Shown piece after piece: positions 1 to 9,310 of a stretch of DNA of 38,505 bases; the stretch's first letter is position 1, and each line of letters opens with the position of its first letter. The notes beneath the pieces are model-generated. The model was not told the origin of the DNA, did not search any database, and was given only the letters and a program-made list of their open reading frames with translations. The position numbers and the translations under genes were made by a program. The DNA comes from an uncultured Planctomyces sp. Its GTDB lineage: Bacteria; Planctomycetota; Planctomycetia; Planctomycetales; Planctomycetaceae. The DNA lies in the NCBI GenBank assembly GCA_937904325.1, contig CALGTK010000328.1:1-38505 (forward strand), read 5' to 3'.

Positions 1-157
1 CAAGGAAGACGAAGCTGTCGCCGTCCTGAAGGTCCAGCTTTTTCAGCGGAGCCTTAGGAACATAGGCTTCTTTTACTGCCTCATCAGCATTCGCTGGCGA
101 GACCAAAGCTACGACAAACAGAACCAGAGAAACTTTCAACAGATCACGCAACGCCAT
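1..157 (-). CDS. Exported SGNH/GDSL-type hydrolase, 5' part only (3' end outside window)
   Basis: The minus-strand frame opens with ATG at 157 and runs off the left edge, giving 52 residues. The first 24 form a signal peptide: a basic start, a hydrophobic core (VSLVLFVVALV) and a likely cleavage site at PANA-DE. A GGAG lies 8 nt before the ATG. The last visible residues, LDLQDGDSFVFL, resemble the strand that comes just before the GDSIT catalytic block in planctomycete SGNH/GDSL hydrolases. That family identity is inference from about a dozen residues, because the nucleophile block itself is beyond the edge. The export signal and start are clear. The enzyme class is only probable. Confidence 0.5.
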   Translation of the reverse strand, partial: MALRDLLKVSLVLFVVALVSPANADEAVKEAYVPKAPLKKLDLQDGDSFVFL

Positions 158-254
158 GTGGATGCTCCGGAACTATTTTGTAGATGACAGTCGCTTGAAT
201 TGCGGCCAGCAGAAGTGACTCACAAGTGGAGCAGACCGGTCGGAACTATCACTC

Positions 255-962
255 TTATTCTTCCTCGTCGCTCTTTTTGGTTTCTTCTACTTCATCCACG
301 TCGCCGCGTTTGATGATAATTGGATTCTGATCGTCGATCAGCACCTTTGGAAAGTTCTTCTGAATCGCCGCCAGACCTTCTTCAGCAATCTGATTACCAG
401 TCATGTCGACCGATTTCAGCTTCTTAAGCGACCGATCGGCACCCAACGTGAGTGCTCCCTTGTCCGTGATTCGACCATAGCTGATGTCGAGAGCCTTGAT
501 CTTATCAAGCAGCCCCCACTCGTGGAGATAGTCGCACGACGCGTTGACGGGATCGATCAGCGTCAGGCTGCGGAACATTCTCAGCTCCGGAGCATGCAGC
601 AGCACTTTTGAAAGCTTCAGCGTCAGTTCATCCAACGTCAGTCCGTAGACCCATCCACGATACCATTCGATGGCACAGGCCGGTTTCGGCTGGAAGCGGC
701 GACCAGGGATGTCGCGCATCATGATGAAGTCAGCCAGCGGCCCGATCCATTCCCGGCCGTGCTCGTTAAGGATGCGGCTTTCCTGGAGTTCCAGATCGAA
801 CCGTTTTTCACGGTTGAGCTTTGGGTTCTCCAAAGCAATCTGAAATTCGATCAGATCGGCTCGCGCATCGCCATCATTTTCGCGAAGCCACGCGACGTAT
901 GCTTCGTGACGTTTAAGATCTTCCGGCTTCTCGAAAATCTTCTTCTCTAGCTTTTCGCTCAT
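255..962 (-). CDS. TIGR02996 (repeat-companion domain) protein with LRR-like C-terminus
   Basis: This 235-residue protein starts at ATG 962, which has AAAGGA 7 nt upstream; a longer frame reaching 1040 lacks such a site. The N-terminal half has the features of the TIGR02996 domain: YVAWLRENDGDARADLIEFQ, followed by LNEHGREWIGPL. This domain is abundant in planctomycetes and myxobacteria and has no known biochemical role. The C-terminal half has leucine-rich-repeat-like segments (LRSLTLID, IKALDISYGRITDKG, LKSVDMTGNQIAEEG). It has no signal peptide, so it is probably cytoplasmic. It lies 239 bp downstream of fabI on the same strand and could share its transcript. The tail is acidic and low-complexity (EVEETKKSDEEE). 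A scaffold or binding role is only a guess. Confidence 0.8.
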   Translation of the reverse strand: MSEKLEKKIFEKPEDLKRHEAYVAWLRENDGDARADLIEFQIALENPKLNREKRFDLELQESRILNEHGREWIGPLADFIMMRDIPGRRFQPKPACAIEWYRGWVYGLTLDELTLKLSKVLLHAPELRMFRSLTLIDPVNASCDYLHEWGLLDKIKALDISYGRITDKGALTLGADRSLKKLKSVDMTGNQIAEEGLAAIQKNFPKVLIDDQNPIIIKRGDVDEVEETKKSDEEE

Positions 963-1201
963 CGTCGTCCTTTCGCCGGGAAGCTGAGACCGGCTGCGTG
1001 GGGGAAATTGCAGCAGTCTTTTCAATGCGCTTCCGGGCAAATCGTCCAGATCATCAGGTCACGAGTTACCCCGGACCCCGGAAAGGCCACACATTCTAGC
1101 GGCAAAAAACGACCTGTGAACAACGCGCGGACCTTTACCACTGCAGAATCCGATCTCGGAAGCGATCTGGTCGCGTCAAAAATCCGGCTGAATGTCGAAA
1201 A

Positions 1202-2023
1202 TTATTCGCCAGAATCATCAGCTTTCGGTTCGGGAGGGGCACCCATGACGTGATATCCACAGTCGACATGGACATTCTCACCCGTGATTCCACTGGCATG
1301 ATCGCTCAGCAGAAACATGCTCGTTTTCCCAACTTCTTCTCGGTTGACAGGCCGTCGCAGCGGAGACATCGCTGAGTACAGCTCGTCCATTTTGCTCTGA
1401 TCGCTGACGGCGCTGGCGGCCAGAGTCTTGATTGGACCGGCGCTGACGGCGTTTACTCGGATATTGCTTTCAGAGCCCAATTCGTGAGCGAGGTACTTGA
1501 CTGAAGTCTCTAAAGCCGACTTGCACAGCCCCATAATATTATAACCTGGGATGACAGCTTCACCGCCGAGGTACGTCAGTGTCAGGATACTTCCGCCGTT
1601 GGGCATCAGTTCTTTGGCTCGCGCAGCCAGTGAAATCAGGCTGTAGCAGGAAATCTCCATCGACAGCTTAAAACCGTCGCGGCTGCAGGCGTACACTGGG
1701 CCTTTGATGTCGGCCATCGGGGCGTAGGCAATGGAATGAACGACGAAATCGAGTTCGCCCATCGCCTCTTTCGCCAGCCCGAACGCCTTGTCAAGGTCTT
1801 CGTCGTTAGTGACATCGCAGGATGTAACCACCTTGGCACCGAGCGGATCGACCAGTTTTCGCAGCTTTCGCTCCGCTTTCGGGCGAGCCGGATCAGTATC
1901 GGGAAGGTGCGTAAAGCCCATCTCAGCCCCTTCGGCCGCCAGTTGCTGAGTGATCGCCCAGGCAATAGATCGGTCGTTCGCAATCCCGAAAACCATGCCT
2001 TTTTTTCCAGTAAACAGTCCCAT
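1202..2023 (-). CDS. fabI: Enoyl-[acyl-carrier-protein] reductase (NADH)
   Basis: This 273-residue short-chain dehydrogenase family enzyme should reduce the trans-2,3 double bond of enoyl-ACP, the last step of each cycle of type II fatty acid synthesis in the cytoplasm. The nucleotide-binding segment [10 protein letters not shown] lies at residues 13-22, and SIAYAPMAD matches the family block near residue 100. The catalytic pattern is Tyr151, Tyr161 and Lys168 (Y-x6-K in YNIMGLCK). [16 protein letters not shown] near residue 190 is typical of FabI. The start at 2023 is preceded by AAGGAA with good spacing; an upstream in-frame extension to 2089 is not supported. Length is normal for FabI. It is divergent from the gene at 2395. 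Confidence 0.95.
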   Translation of the reverse strand: MGLFTGKKGMVFGIANDRSIAWAITQQLAAEGAEMGFTHLPDTDPARPKAERKLRKLVDPLGAKVVTSCDVTNDEDLDKAFGLAKEAMGELDFVVHSIAYAPMADIKGPVYACSRDGFKLSMEISCYSLISLAARAKELMPNGGSILTLTYLGGEAVIPGYNIMGLCKSALETSVKYLAHELGSESNIRVNAVSAGPIKTLAASAVSDQSKMDELYSAMSPLRRPVNREEVGKTSMFLLSDHASGITGENVHVDCGYHVMGAPPEPKADDSGE

Positions 2024-2394
2024 AACTCGTTCCTTACCGCTTTCGATTTGTATATGTCTGAGCGAATTTCGTCGCTTGGCGAACCGCAATTCATGGTAGA
2101 TTCAGCGTTCGCAGAGCGTACCGAGACCCCGACAGAGCTTCAACTGGCGTGGTTACTTGCTGGATGAGCCACTGCAGGTGGTCATTCAGAAGTCTTCCCG
2201 GATCAACATCTCTGTTTTCAACAATGCATTAACGCTTAAGTGCTGTATCAGCAGACAATGATTTTCCGAATCGCGCGTCGCTGGTCGCCGAATTTCTGCC
2301 ACGATTTCGTCGGACCGTGGGAAGACGAACGTAGTTCAGCTAAAAATAGTGATTCCGAATCAAACAATTTCATTACGACATAAGGCCACGCATT
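2024..2394. promoter_or_regulatory. Divergent intergenic region, fabI / FAH-family gene
   Basis: These 371 bp separate the two divergent starts and should hold both promoters. I cannot assign -35/-10 boxes confidently. The visible signals are the ribosome sites: AAGGAA before fabI and TAAGG six bases before the ATG at 2395. The second half is more AT-rich than the first. No RNA gene or repeat was seen. Confidence 0.4.
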
Positions 2395-3201
2395 ATGAAA
2401 CTCGTCAGATTTCTGGACGATTACGACGACATTCAATTTGGTAGTCAGCACGACGACGGATCGACCACGCTGATTGAAGGCGACATCTTCGGCGAATATC
2501 GCGACACGGGAACACCAGCGACGGTCAGTAAGTTGCTGGCTCCGGCGACTCCGGCAGATATCCTTTGCATCGGGCTGAACTATCGTCGGCACGCGGCTGA
2601 GGGAAAGAACGAAATCCCTGAATACCCCGTCCTCTTCATGAAAACGAGTTCGGCGATTCAGAATCCGAACGATCCGATCGTGCTGCCGCGACAGCTTCGC
2701 AGCGACGCTGTCGACTACGAATGCGAGCTGGTCGTCATCATCGGCAAAGAATGCCACAACGTCTCGAAAGAGAACGCCCTGGATTACGTGCTCGGCTACA
2801 CTTGCGGAAACGATGTCAGCGCGCGGGACTGGCAGCTCAAGATGGGTGGAAGTCAGTGGTGCCGAGGCAAAACTTTCGCGACGTTCGCTCCGATGGGACC
2901 TTGCCTGGTCACGGCTGACGATATTCCGAATCCCAACTCGCTGGGCATCCGAACAATTCTCAACGGTGAGATCATGCAGGATTGGAACACCGACGACATG
3001 ATCTTCGACGTTCCGACGTTGATAGAATTTCTCAGCGGCAGCACGATTCTCGCGCCCGGCACCGCTATCTTCACCGGAACACCGCATGGAGTCGGAGCCG
3101 CCCGCAAACCGCCCGTCCTGTTGAAAGACGGAGACACCGTTACGATAGAAATCGATCAGATCGGCTCGTTGACCAATCCGGTCGTCGACGAAGCCGTCTG
3201 A
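2395..3201 (+). CDS. Fumarylacetoacetate hydrolase family protein
   Basis: This 268-residue protein of the FAH / 2-oxohept-3-ene-1,7-dioate hydratase superfamily acts on 2-keto acids in catabolic pathways by C-C bond hydrolysis, hydration or decarboxylation. Family blocks are CIGLNYRRHAAE (about residue 58), PVLFMKTSSAI, VDYECELVVIIG and GYTCGNDVSARDWQ. The divalent-metal ligands appear as Glu109, Glu111 and Asp140. The C-terminal block FTGTPHGVGAARKPPVLLKD is also typical. There is no signal peptide, so it is cytoplasmic. TAAGG precedes the start by six bases. It lies 55 bp ahead of the LRR gene and may be cotranscribed with it. The exact substrate cannot be read from sequence. Confidence 0.9.
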   Translation: MKLVRFLDDYDDIQFGSQHDDGSTTLIEGDIFGEYRDTGTPATVSKLLAPATPADILCIGLNYRRHAAEGKNEIPEYPVLFMKTSSAIQNPNDPIVLPRQLRSDAVDYECELVVIIGKECHNVSKENALDYVLGYTCGNDVSARDWQLKMGGSQWCRGKTFATFAPMGPCLVTADDIPNPNSLGIRTILNGEIMQDWNTDDMIFDVPTLIEFLSGSTILAPGTAIFTGTPHGVGAARKPPVLLKDGDTVTIEIDQIGSLTNPVVDEAV

Positions 3202-3256
3202 AGTCTTACGCAAATCGAACCGTTCGCAGAACAAGCAATCTTCAAGGAGATCGCAA

Positions 3257-4108
3257 ATGACATCTCATCAGATTCGATGCTGGACCATGGTCGCCGCTTT
3301 GCTCATGGGGTTTGCACTGTCTCAACAGAATTTGATCGCGGGCGACATCTTCCCTGACGAAAAACTTGAAACTGCAATCAAGGAAGTGCTTCGTCGGCAG
3401 GGTAAAGACGAGATCATAGAGGAAGACCTTAAAAACGTTTACCAGGTCACCGCGCGAGGCAAAGGGATTAAGAATCTCAAAGGCCTCGAAAAGTGTCCAA
3501 ACATGGTGCTGATTGATTTTTCGGGGAATGAGATTTCCGATCTGTCGCCGATTGCTGGCCTGACGAACATTCAGTCGCTGGACGTTTCAAAAAATTCAGT
3601 CGTCGACGTTAAGCCGTTAGCTAAACTGGCCAAACTGCAATACGTCCAGCTTGAAGACAACAAGGTGGCCGATCTGAAACCACTTAGCGGTTTGAAGAAA
3701 CTGTCGGCTCTATACCTGTCACGAAATGTGGTTACGTCAGTCGAACCTTTAAAAGGTCTGACAAAGCTGTCTTCTCTATACCTTGGTAAGAACAAGATCA
3801 AAGACATCAAACCGCTCGGCGGGCTGAAGTGGCTTGCCAATCTGGATCTGCGAGACAATCAAGTCACCGACGTTGCTCCGCTATCGAGCCTGACTGATCT
3901 GCGATTCACGTTTCTGCAGAACAACCAGATCAAAGATTTCTCACCGTTAATCGAGATGGCGAAGAAGGACGCTGCTGGTGAGCGACGGTTTGCTCCGTAT
4001 TGGAAGCTTTATCCGGATGGCAATCCAATCGACGCCGCTCAGCGAGACAAGCAACTTGCAGAGCTGAAGAAAACTGGCATCCGAATTAACTGGAAACCGA
4101 AAAAATGA
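3257..4108 (+). CDS. Exported leucine-rich-repeat protein (internalin-type repeats)
   Basis: This 283-residue protein has an N-terminal signal peptide ending near residue 29 (LLMGFALSQQNLIAG). About six to seven tandem repeats of roughly 22 residues follow from about residue 65 to 230, with the pattern LxxLxLxxNxIxDxxPLxxLxx typical of internalin-like LRRs. An AAGGAG lies 8 nt before the ATG. Such domains bind proteins or polysaccharide; the partner is unknown. There is no C-terminal anchor, so it is probably periplasmic or released. It may be cotranscribed with the upstream FAH-family gene, though no functional link is evident. The C-terminus is basic (WKPKK). Confidence 0.85.
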   Translation: MTSHQIRCWTMVAALLMGFALSQQNLIAGDIFPDEKLETAIKEVLRRQGKDEIIEEDLKNVYQVTARGKGIKNLKGLEKCPNMVLIDFSGNEISDLSPIAGLTNIQSLDVSKNSVVDVKPLAKLAKLQYVQLEDNKVADLKPLSGLKKLSALYLSRNVVTSVEPLKGLTKLSSLYLGKNKIKDIKPLGGLKWLANLDLRDNQVTDVAPLSSLTDLRFTFLQNNQIKDFSPLIEMAKKDAAGERRFAPYWKLYPDGNPIDAAQRDKQLAELKKTGIRINWKPKK

Positions 4109-4647
4109 ACGCCACTACAGGTGCAGCCCCTTGATTTTTTCAGCTACGTCTTCCGTGGCGACTAAGATTCCGCACGCCCTTCGCAGACTAGCCCCCATCC
4201 ACGCCATCGCTGACGTTTATGGGATCGGCCCTCTTCTTTCCCTGACTGGCCCGTTTGTTGGGCTGCATGTCCTGCTTGCTGGAATTGCTCACATAGCGAT
4301 CGGCGTTGGTATTTACGGGGCCATTGGAATCTCAAAAGCACGCCATTTGGCCTGTACCAGCGACTATTTGTTGTCGTTGGCCGTTGCCACAATTGCGAGC
4401 GTAGTGACTTTCTTCGTCTATCCAGAATGGCGATTCGACTCCAGCAGCGGTCTGGGGATTCAACATCGCTTTCTTTTCAGCCGTCGATTTCGTTACGTGG
4501 GGCTCTTCCCGATCAGTCGCGAATCCGATCACTCAAAATACAATTCGCTGAAGGACTTTCTGCAATTAGAGTTGGCCATACACCTTTTCAGGCCCTTTCC
4601 TTCACGAGCCTCGTCCGTCGATCCGCCAAACCAAAACCGCAGGCCGA
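4109..4647. other. Ambiguous 539-bp stretch without a convincing gene
   Basis: The plus strand stays open from a TTG at 4131 to 4655 (174 codons), with a hydrophobic first half and a basic second half. It has no ribosome site and no recognisable family. The minus strand, codon-aligned to it, is open from 4532 to 4332, meets one TGA, and stays open to about 4189. It gives a hydrophilic, Asn/Ser/Lys-rich product. Both strands have plausible codon composition because purine-x-pyrimidine coding patterns mirror each other. I see no terminator or RNA gene. The stretch presumably holds the promoter of the 4648 gene, which has no clear Shine-Dalgarno sequence of its own. Confidence 0.35.
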
Positions 4648-7600
4648 ATGTCTGACACACAACAGGAACTCAACGACGGCGATCATCAAGACAAAAGTGG
4701 TCCGGTCGCCGCAATGCTGGAACAGACCATTCGCGTGTTGCGCGAAGCTGAACCGGCAGCGTTCCTGGTACAGCCTCGTGTGTTGCGGCGAGTCATCAAG
4801 CAGGAGTGGAACCTTCCCGCGCTCACCGTTCAGGTGCCTCATCGCAAGAGTCGGATCGTTTCCCGGAACACGGTGATACGGCATGTCGACTGGGATGAAC
4901 TTGGGCTGGAAGCCAACTCTGAACTGCCCGATCGAGCCATCCTGATCGCTCGGCCCGACGACAAACATCTGGAATCGATGAGTGTCGGACAGCTCAAACT
5001 TCAGGTCTGGCGTTTCCTGTTTCACTCGAAGATTCACGACGCGTTTAACCAGTTGGAAAACGATGGAACTCTGACAGTGGCTGACTTCCGTCAAAGAATC
5101 GACCAGATCGGGCAGGTCGAATTTGACGAGATTTACTCAGTGCTTAAGCGGGAAAATTTTATCCCCGCCGAAACTACTTCGGCACATGCATTTGTTGAGT
5201 TCGCGGCTGTCTACAGCGAGATCAGGTGCTTCGCTCCGCACTGCCTTGGCTCTTATTTTCCGTCGTTTTCCGATTTTAAATCCGTCGATCAACTGCTGCG
5301 GCTGGACGTCGATATCGACAATTTGTTCCAGTCGACCAAACTCGCTGGCAGCCCGGATCCCGAAATTCCAGACAATGACGACGTTCAGGACGAAACCGAC
5401 GAGGAACTTGAGAGTCTGACCGGACGAGGTTCCACAACCATTTCCCTGAAGCACTCAACTGACGATCTTGACGACGCAAAGTTTCCAACGTTGCTCGATG
5501 CAGTCATGTCAAAAGTCGAACCTGTACGCCGGCCAAACCCGGCGACGTTTGGGCGAATCATTCGCCGAGCAGACAAAGCATTCGCTCGTGGCAATGCGGT
5601 AGCAGCGGCTCTGTACCAGATGCAGGCTGCCCGGTATGCGACACCCGAACTGGTCAGCGAAGCTGTCAGCGGAGCATTGACCGACCTGCAACGGCTGGTT
5701 CGTCGACTTCAGGACGCGTTGAACTTCAATCAGGCCGCCGCCAGAAACTGGTACGTGTCACTTGTTGGCTTGTTGCTGCAGGCCAGTCAGGGCTTCTGGA
5801 ATCCTGACAAGCGGTTGCTGTATGACCTGCAGAAAGTCTGCGTTGACCACGAAAAGGAGATATACACGGTCGACCTGATGGGGTGTGCCACGTCGTTCGG
5901 GCAACGACCAATCAAGCGAGCGCTTCCTAACCAGCGCGAAGTTCTGATGTCCAAGCACCTCCGCAGTGCAACGCGTCGGCTCGTGACGTCGCGATTGACC
6001 GGCCTGGAACGGCGGCAACTCTCACGGCTGCTGCACGAAGCAGCCCATTCGTCCGAACATCAGATGAGGACGCGACTGCGACCGCTCGTTGAATCAACTC
6101 TGGAAGAAGTCGAACTGACGCCGCAAAACGTTCCCGAGCGAATTGCTTTTGGAAAAATGGTCGAGGAACTGCTTGACGGAGTCGCCAATCGCGGCTTTCT
6201 GACCATGGGTAACATGCGCGACGCCATTTCACGCAGCAATCTGAAACTCAGCGATCTTTCAGGTCCAAATCAGTTCTTCCGTGGTGACAAGCTGCTCCAG
6301 GCAGATTCCCAACTCAGTCGAGTCCTCGACGGCGTTTACCAACGCGGGGATATTTACCTTCGCTGGCTGCAGAGACTCAGTGCTGTCGGATTTGGAACTC
6401 TCGTCGGACGATTTGCGACTCGGTTTGTTTTCATTCCGTACGGTGTGGCGTACCTGACTTTTGAAGCGATTGTGCATATCGCAGAACTGCTCAACCGTCC
6501 CGAAACCGAAGAAATCGTTGACGCCGCAACCGGAGTCTCCAGAATGGTTGAGGGAGCGAGTTCTCCGGTGATTATTTCCGTGAAGGAGCACATGCCGTCG
6601 ATTGTCTTCGCCCTTGGCACTTTGCTTCTTCTGATCATTCACGTCGGTCCGTTCCGGCAGTTTCTGAAGAAAGTCTGCGCCTACGTTTTCAGTGGGTTGC
6701 GGCGAGCGATGTACGAATGGCCGGCGCGGTTCCTGAGACTTTCCGCAGTCAAGCGACTGCTCAGAAGCAGAGCCGTTTTCTTCATTCGAAAGTTTCTAAT
6801 CTGGCCGGCGATCCCAACGGCTCTCGTATGTTGGGCACTGCCAAGGCTCTACGAAGACATTCCCGAGCAACCATGGACTAACTGGGGAATCGTACTTTGC
6901 GCGATGAGCGTCATCCTTAATTCACGAGTCGGTCGCGACGTCGAAGAACTTAGTGCCGAATGGCTGCATTCCACCTGGAATCGGATTCGGGTCCACATTC
7001 TTGTCGCGCTGTTCGACCTCGTGATGGACTTCTTCAAACGTCTGCTCGAAGGCTTCGACCGAGTCCTCTACGCCGTCGACGAGTGGCTGCGTTTCAAAAG
7101 TGGTGAGACGACTTTGTCTCTCGGCACAAAAGCAATTCTGGGAGTGTTCTGGGCGGGTTTTACTTTCGTCGCGAGATTCTGCGTCAACCTGCTGATCGAG
7201 CCACAAATCAATCCAATCAAGCACTTTCCCGTCGTGACAGTCTCCCACAAGATCATCCTGCCGTTAGGACTGCCTGGCGGACTGCTCAGTCAACTGCTGC
7301 AACCACTGTTTGGCAATCATTCTGACACCGTCGCCATTAACACGGTTTTCCTGATCCCTGGCGTGTTCGGTTTCATGGCCTGGGAGCTGAAATCAAACTG
7401 GCAACTCTACAAGGCAAACCGCGGCGTAAATCTGAAGCCGGTCCTGGTCGGAAGTCATGGCGAGACGTTTATCCGTCTGATGAAACCCGGCTTTCATTCC
7501 GGCACGCTCCCAAAGTTGTTCCAGCGGTTGCGACGGATCGATCGGCGACGCTCACCCGCCGAACACAGTCTCGCCCGCAGCAAGTACCTCGATCAGCTTC

Positions 7601-8256
7601 ACCACGTTCACGTCGCAGTTGAGCATTTCGTCGTTCGCGAGTTCCTGCAGCTCCTTAAAGAAGCACCCGACTGGAATGTCGGCGATATCTCAGTAGCAAG
7701 AGTCCGGCTTGCTTCAAACAACATTCGAATCGAACTGGCATGTCCCGACCTGTCGAATGAACTCTTGTTGATGGTTTTCGAGGAGCAGTCCGGATGGCTT
7801 GTCGCGAATACGCTCCAAACGGGCTGGGTCAAAAAACTGGACGATGCACAACGAGACACGCTGCTGGCTGCACTGATCGGATTCTACAAAATCGCCGGCG
7901 TCGACATGGTGCGCGAACAGATCGCCGCCAGCTTCGCCCCTCGTCGAATTCCGTACGACGTCATGGAAGACGGACTGGTCGTCTGGCCGGATGACGAGTA
8001 CTCCGAAGAAGCGGTTTACAACCTGTGGCACCACCAGGTCATCCGTCCTTATCCACGCTCGGTCTCTCGCAATTACCTGCTACCAACACTGACGACGGAG
8101 AGTCTGCTGTTCGTGGAAACTCCGCTCCGGTGGGACACGTGGGCCGCCCGTTGGGACAACAGCGACGACGTCAAACCACCACTTCTGCCGGACAATATCC
8201 GATGGTCCTGGTCGGCGGATGGCGATGAAGTATCAGGCGACGTCGAACCTGTCTGA
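4648..8256 (+). CDS. Large multi-pass membrane protein, uncharacterised (1202 aa)
   Basis: I do not recognise a named family. Residues 1 to about 570 are soluble and charged, with an acidic linker near 240-260 (NDDVQDETDEELESL) and a helical, Arg-rich section near 430-500. Hydrophobic segments follow at about 575-615, 651-670, 711-735, 743-757, 825-850, 867-887 and 895-914, giving roughly six to seven membrane spans. The final 290 residues are soluble again. There is no signal peptide, so the N-terminus is probably cytoplasmic. It stands alone between an ambiguous region and the sigma-like gene. The size, the soluble-membrane-soluble layout and the absence of any catalytic motif suggest a lineage-specific envelope protein; that is inference. 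Confidence 0.85.
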   Translation: MSDTQQELNDGDHQDKSGPVAAMLEQTIRVLREAEPAAFLVQPRVLRRVIKQEWNLPALTVQVPHRKSRIVSRNTVIRHVDWDELGLEANSELPDRAILIARPDDKHLESMSVGQLKLQVWRFLFHSKIHDAFNQLENDGTLTVADFRQRIDQIGQVEFDEIYSVLKRENFIPAETTSAHAFVEFAAVYSEIRCFAPHCLGSYFPSFSDFKSVDQLLRLDVDIDNLFQSTKLAGSPDPEIPDNDDVQDETDEELESLTGRGSTTISLKHSTDDLDDAKFPTLLDAVMSKVEPVRRPNPATFGRIIRRADKAFARGNAVAAALYQMQAARYATPELVSEAVSGALTDLQRLVRRLQDALNFNQAAARNWYVSLVGLLLQASQGFWNPDKRLLYDLQKVCVDHEKEIYTVDLMGCATSFGQRPIKRALPNQREVLMSKHLRSATRRLVTSRLTGLERRQLSRLLHEAAHSSEHQMRTRLRPLVESTLEEVELTPQNVPERIAFGKMVEELLDGVANRGFLTMGNMRDAISRSNLKLSDLSGPNQFFRGDKLLQADSQLSRVLDGVYQRGDIYLRWLQRLSAVGFGTLVGRFATRFVFIPYGVAYLTFEAIVHIAELLNRPETEEIVDAATGVSRMVEGASSPVIISVKEHMPSIVFALGTLLLLIIHVGPFRQFLKKVCAYVFSGLRRAMYEWPARFLRLSAVKRLLRSRAVFFIRKFLIWPAIPTALVCWALPRLYEDIPEQPWTNWGIVLCAMSVILNSRVGRDVEELSAEWLHSTWNRIRVHILVALFDLVMDFFKRLLEGFDRVLYAVDEWLRFKSGETTLSLGTKAILGVFWAGFTFVARFCVNLLIEPQINPIKHFPVVTVSHKIILPLGLPGGLLSQLLQPLFGNHSDTVAINTVFLIPGVFGFMAWELKSNWQLYKANRGVNLKPVLVGSHGETFIRLMKPGFHSGTLPKLFQRLRRIDRRRSPAEHSLARSKYLDQLHHVHVAVEHFVVREFLQLLKEAPDWNVGDISVARVRLASNNIRIELACPDLSNELLLMVFEEQSGWLVANTLQTGWVKKLDDAQRDTLLAALIGFYKIAGVDMVREQIAASFAPRRIPYDVMEDGLVVWPDDEYSEEAVYNLWHHQVIRPYPRSVSRNYLLPTLTTESLLFVETPLRWDTWAARWDNSDDVKPPLLPDNIRWSWSADGDEVSGDVEPV

Positions 8257-8341
8257 ACGGATCAATTTTCGATTCCAGGCAAAATGGCATGTTTTTTCCT
8301 GAAGCTACTACGAGATTCGTGCGTTGAGGCGTCTATCCTCG

Positions 8342-8362
8342 TGCCGGGACATCTTCCCGGCA
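8342..8362 (+). other. 7-bp inverted repeat between the large membrane protein and the sigma-like gene
   Basis: TGCCGGG at 8342-8348 pairs with CCCGGCA at 8356-8362 around a 7-base loop. No T-run follows on either strand, so it is not a standard intrinsic terminator. It could be a terminator variant, a leader hairpin of the sigma-like gene, or chance. Confidence 0.35.
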
Positions 8363-8433
8363 TGACGAAAGTCTGGATATGAATCGTAGTAACTCCAGAC
8401 GTGACTGTGGTTTTTCGAAAAAGAGCACCGCTC

Positions 8434-9117
8434 ATGGCGACACCCGCTGACTCCGAAAAAACTGTCAAAGACCCCGTCGATACGAGGTCGGCTATTCGAC
8501 TTTCTCTGGCAGCCTGCGCCCTTGTCGTTGCCACATCGGCAGCCGAGCCAGCATCCGCTCAAGCGGCAACCGGAGTGGCTGCTGCCGCAACAGCCGCAGT
8601 CGGCCAGATGTCGGAATCGGTCGTCCTGAAGAAGATTCGAGCGTACTGCTCAAGAAGCTGGCAAAACGCTGGAATCAACCACCAGGAATGGTCGGATTGC
8701 ACTCAGCAGGTGTTTGCTCGGCTGCTCGAACGAGTCGATCGAGATCGGTTCTTGATTGCGATCGAGGATTCAGAATCGCCCGAACGCCGCAAATTGAACC
8801 GAGCAATCTGGGCAACATCACAACGATCCAGGCGTGAAAAGAAGTATTCATCACTGGAATTCGCTGAAACTCATTCAAAAAATGACGATCTCTGGCCTGC
8901 AAAAATGGATTCGTTGAATCAGGTTCGGAATGCTGTCAGCGGCGAAGAAGCACGACTCAGCCCGACTCAAAGGGAAATCGTCACTCGCTGGTCTGGCGGA
9001 GAATCAATTTCGGCTATCGCCGAGTCGCTGAAACTCAGCCCGGCCCGCATCAGCGACGAGAAGTACAAGGCGATTCAGAAGCTCCGCCAGCACTTCGGTA
9101 TGGACGCTAAAGCCTGA
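8434..9117 (+). CDS. Sigma-70-family (ECF-like) protein with hydrophobic N-terminal segment
   Basis: This 227-residue protein has a sigma region 2-like block at about residues 60-105 (VLKKIRAYCSRSWQNAG, then DCTQQVFARLLERV) and a region 4 helix-turn-helix at about 174-220 (LSPTQREIVTRW, then SISAIAESLKLSPARIS). This is the two-domain layout of ECF sigma factors. The oddity is the N-terminus: residues 19-45 form a basic-hydrophobic-small-residue stretch (IRLSLAACALVVATSAAEPA) that resembles a signal peptide or membrane anchor. I chose ATG 8434; a GTG at 8401 is also possible. No anti-sigma gene is adjacent. The target promoters are unknown. Confidence 0.8.
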   Translation: MATPADSEKTVKDPVDTRSAIRLSLAACALVVATSAAEPASAQAATGVAAAATAAVGQMSESVVLKKIRAYCSRSWQNAGINHQEWSDCTQQVFARLLERVDRDRFLIAIEDSESPERRKLNRAIWATSQRSRREKKYSSLEFAETHSKNDDLWPAKMDSLNQVRNAVSGEEARLSPTQREIVTRWSGGESISAIAESLKLSPARISDEKYKAIQKLRQHFGMDAKA

Positions 9118-9310
9118 TCAAACGCAGCCTTCGGGAATTGTGGTCGACTCTGCGGGTAATTGATGCCCAAGTCACCCCACACGACCGATACAGACGGCAA
9201 AATCTGAAGACACAACCTCTTCGATGCCGATGAGAACGTCGGGTGCTGGTCGAAAACAGCAGCCTGCCGCTCACGTTCTGCTCAATGCCGCTTGCGAAGG
9301 AATTTCAGCG

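Noticed and set aside
2248-3234. Long minus-strand frame (328 codons) opposite the FAH-family gene
   Set aside because: It lies antisense to a gene with clear family motifs, and has no ribosome site or recognisable family.
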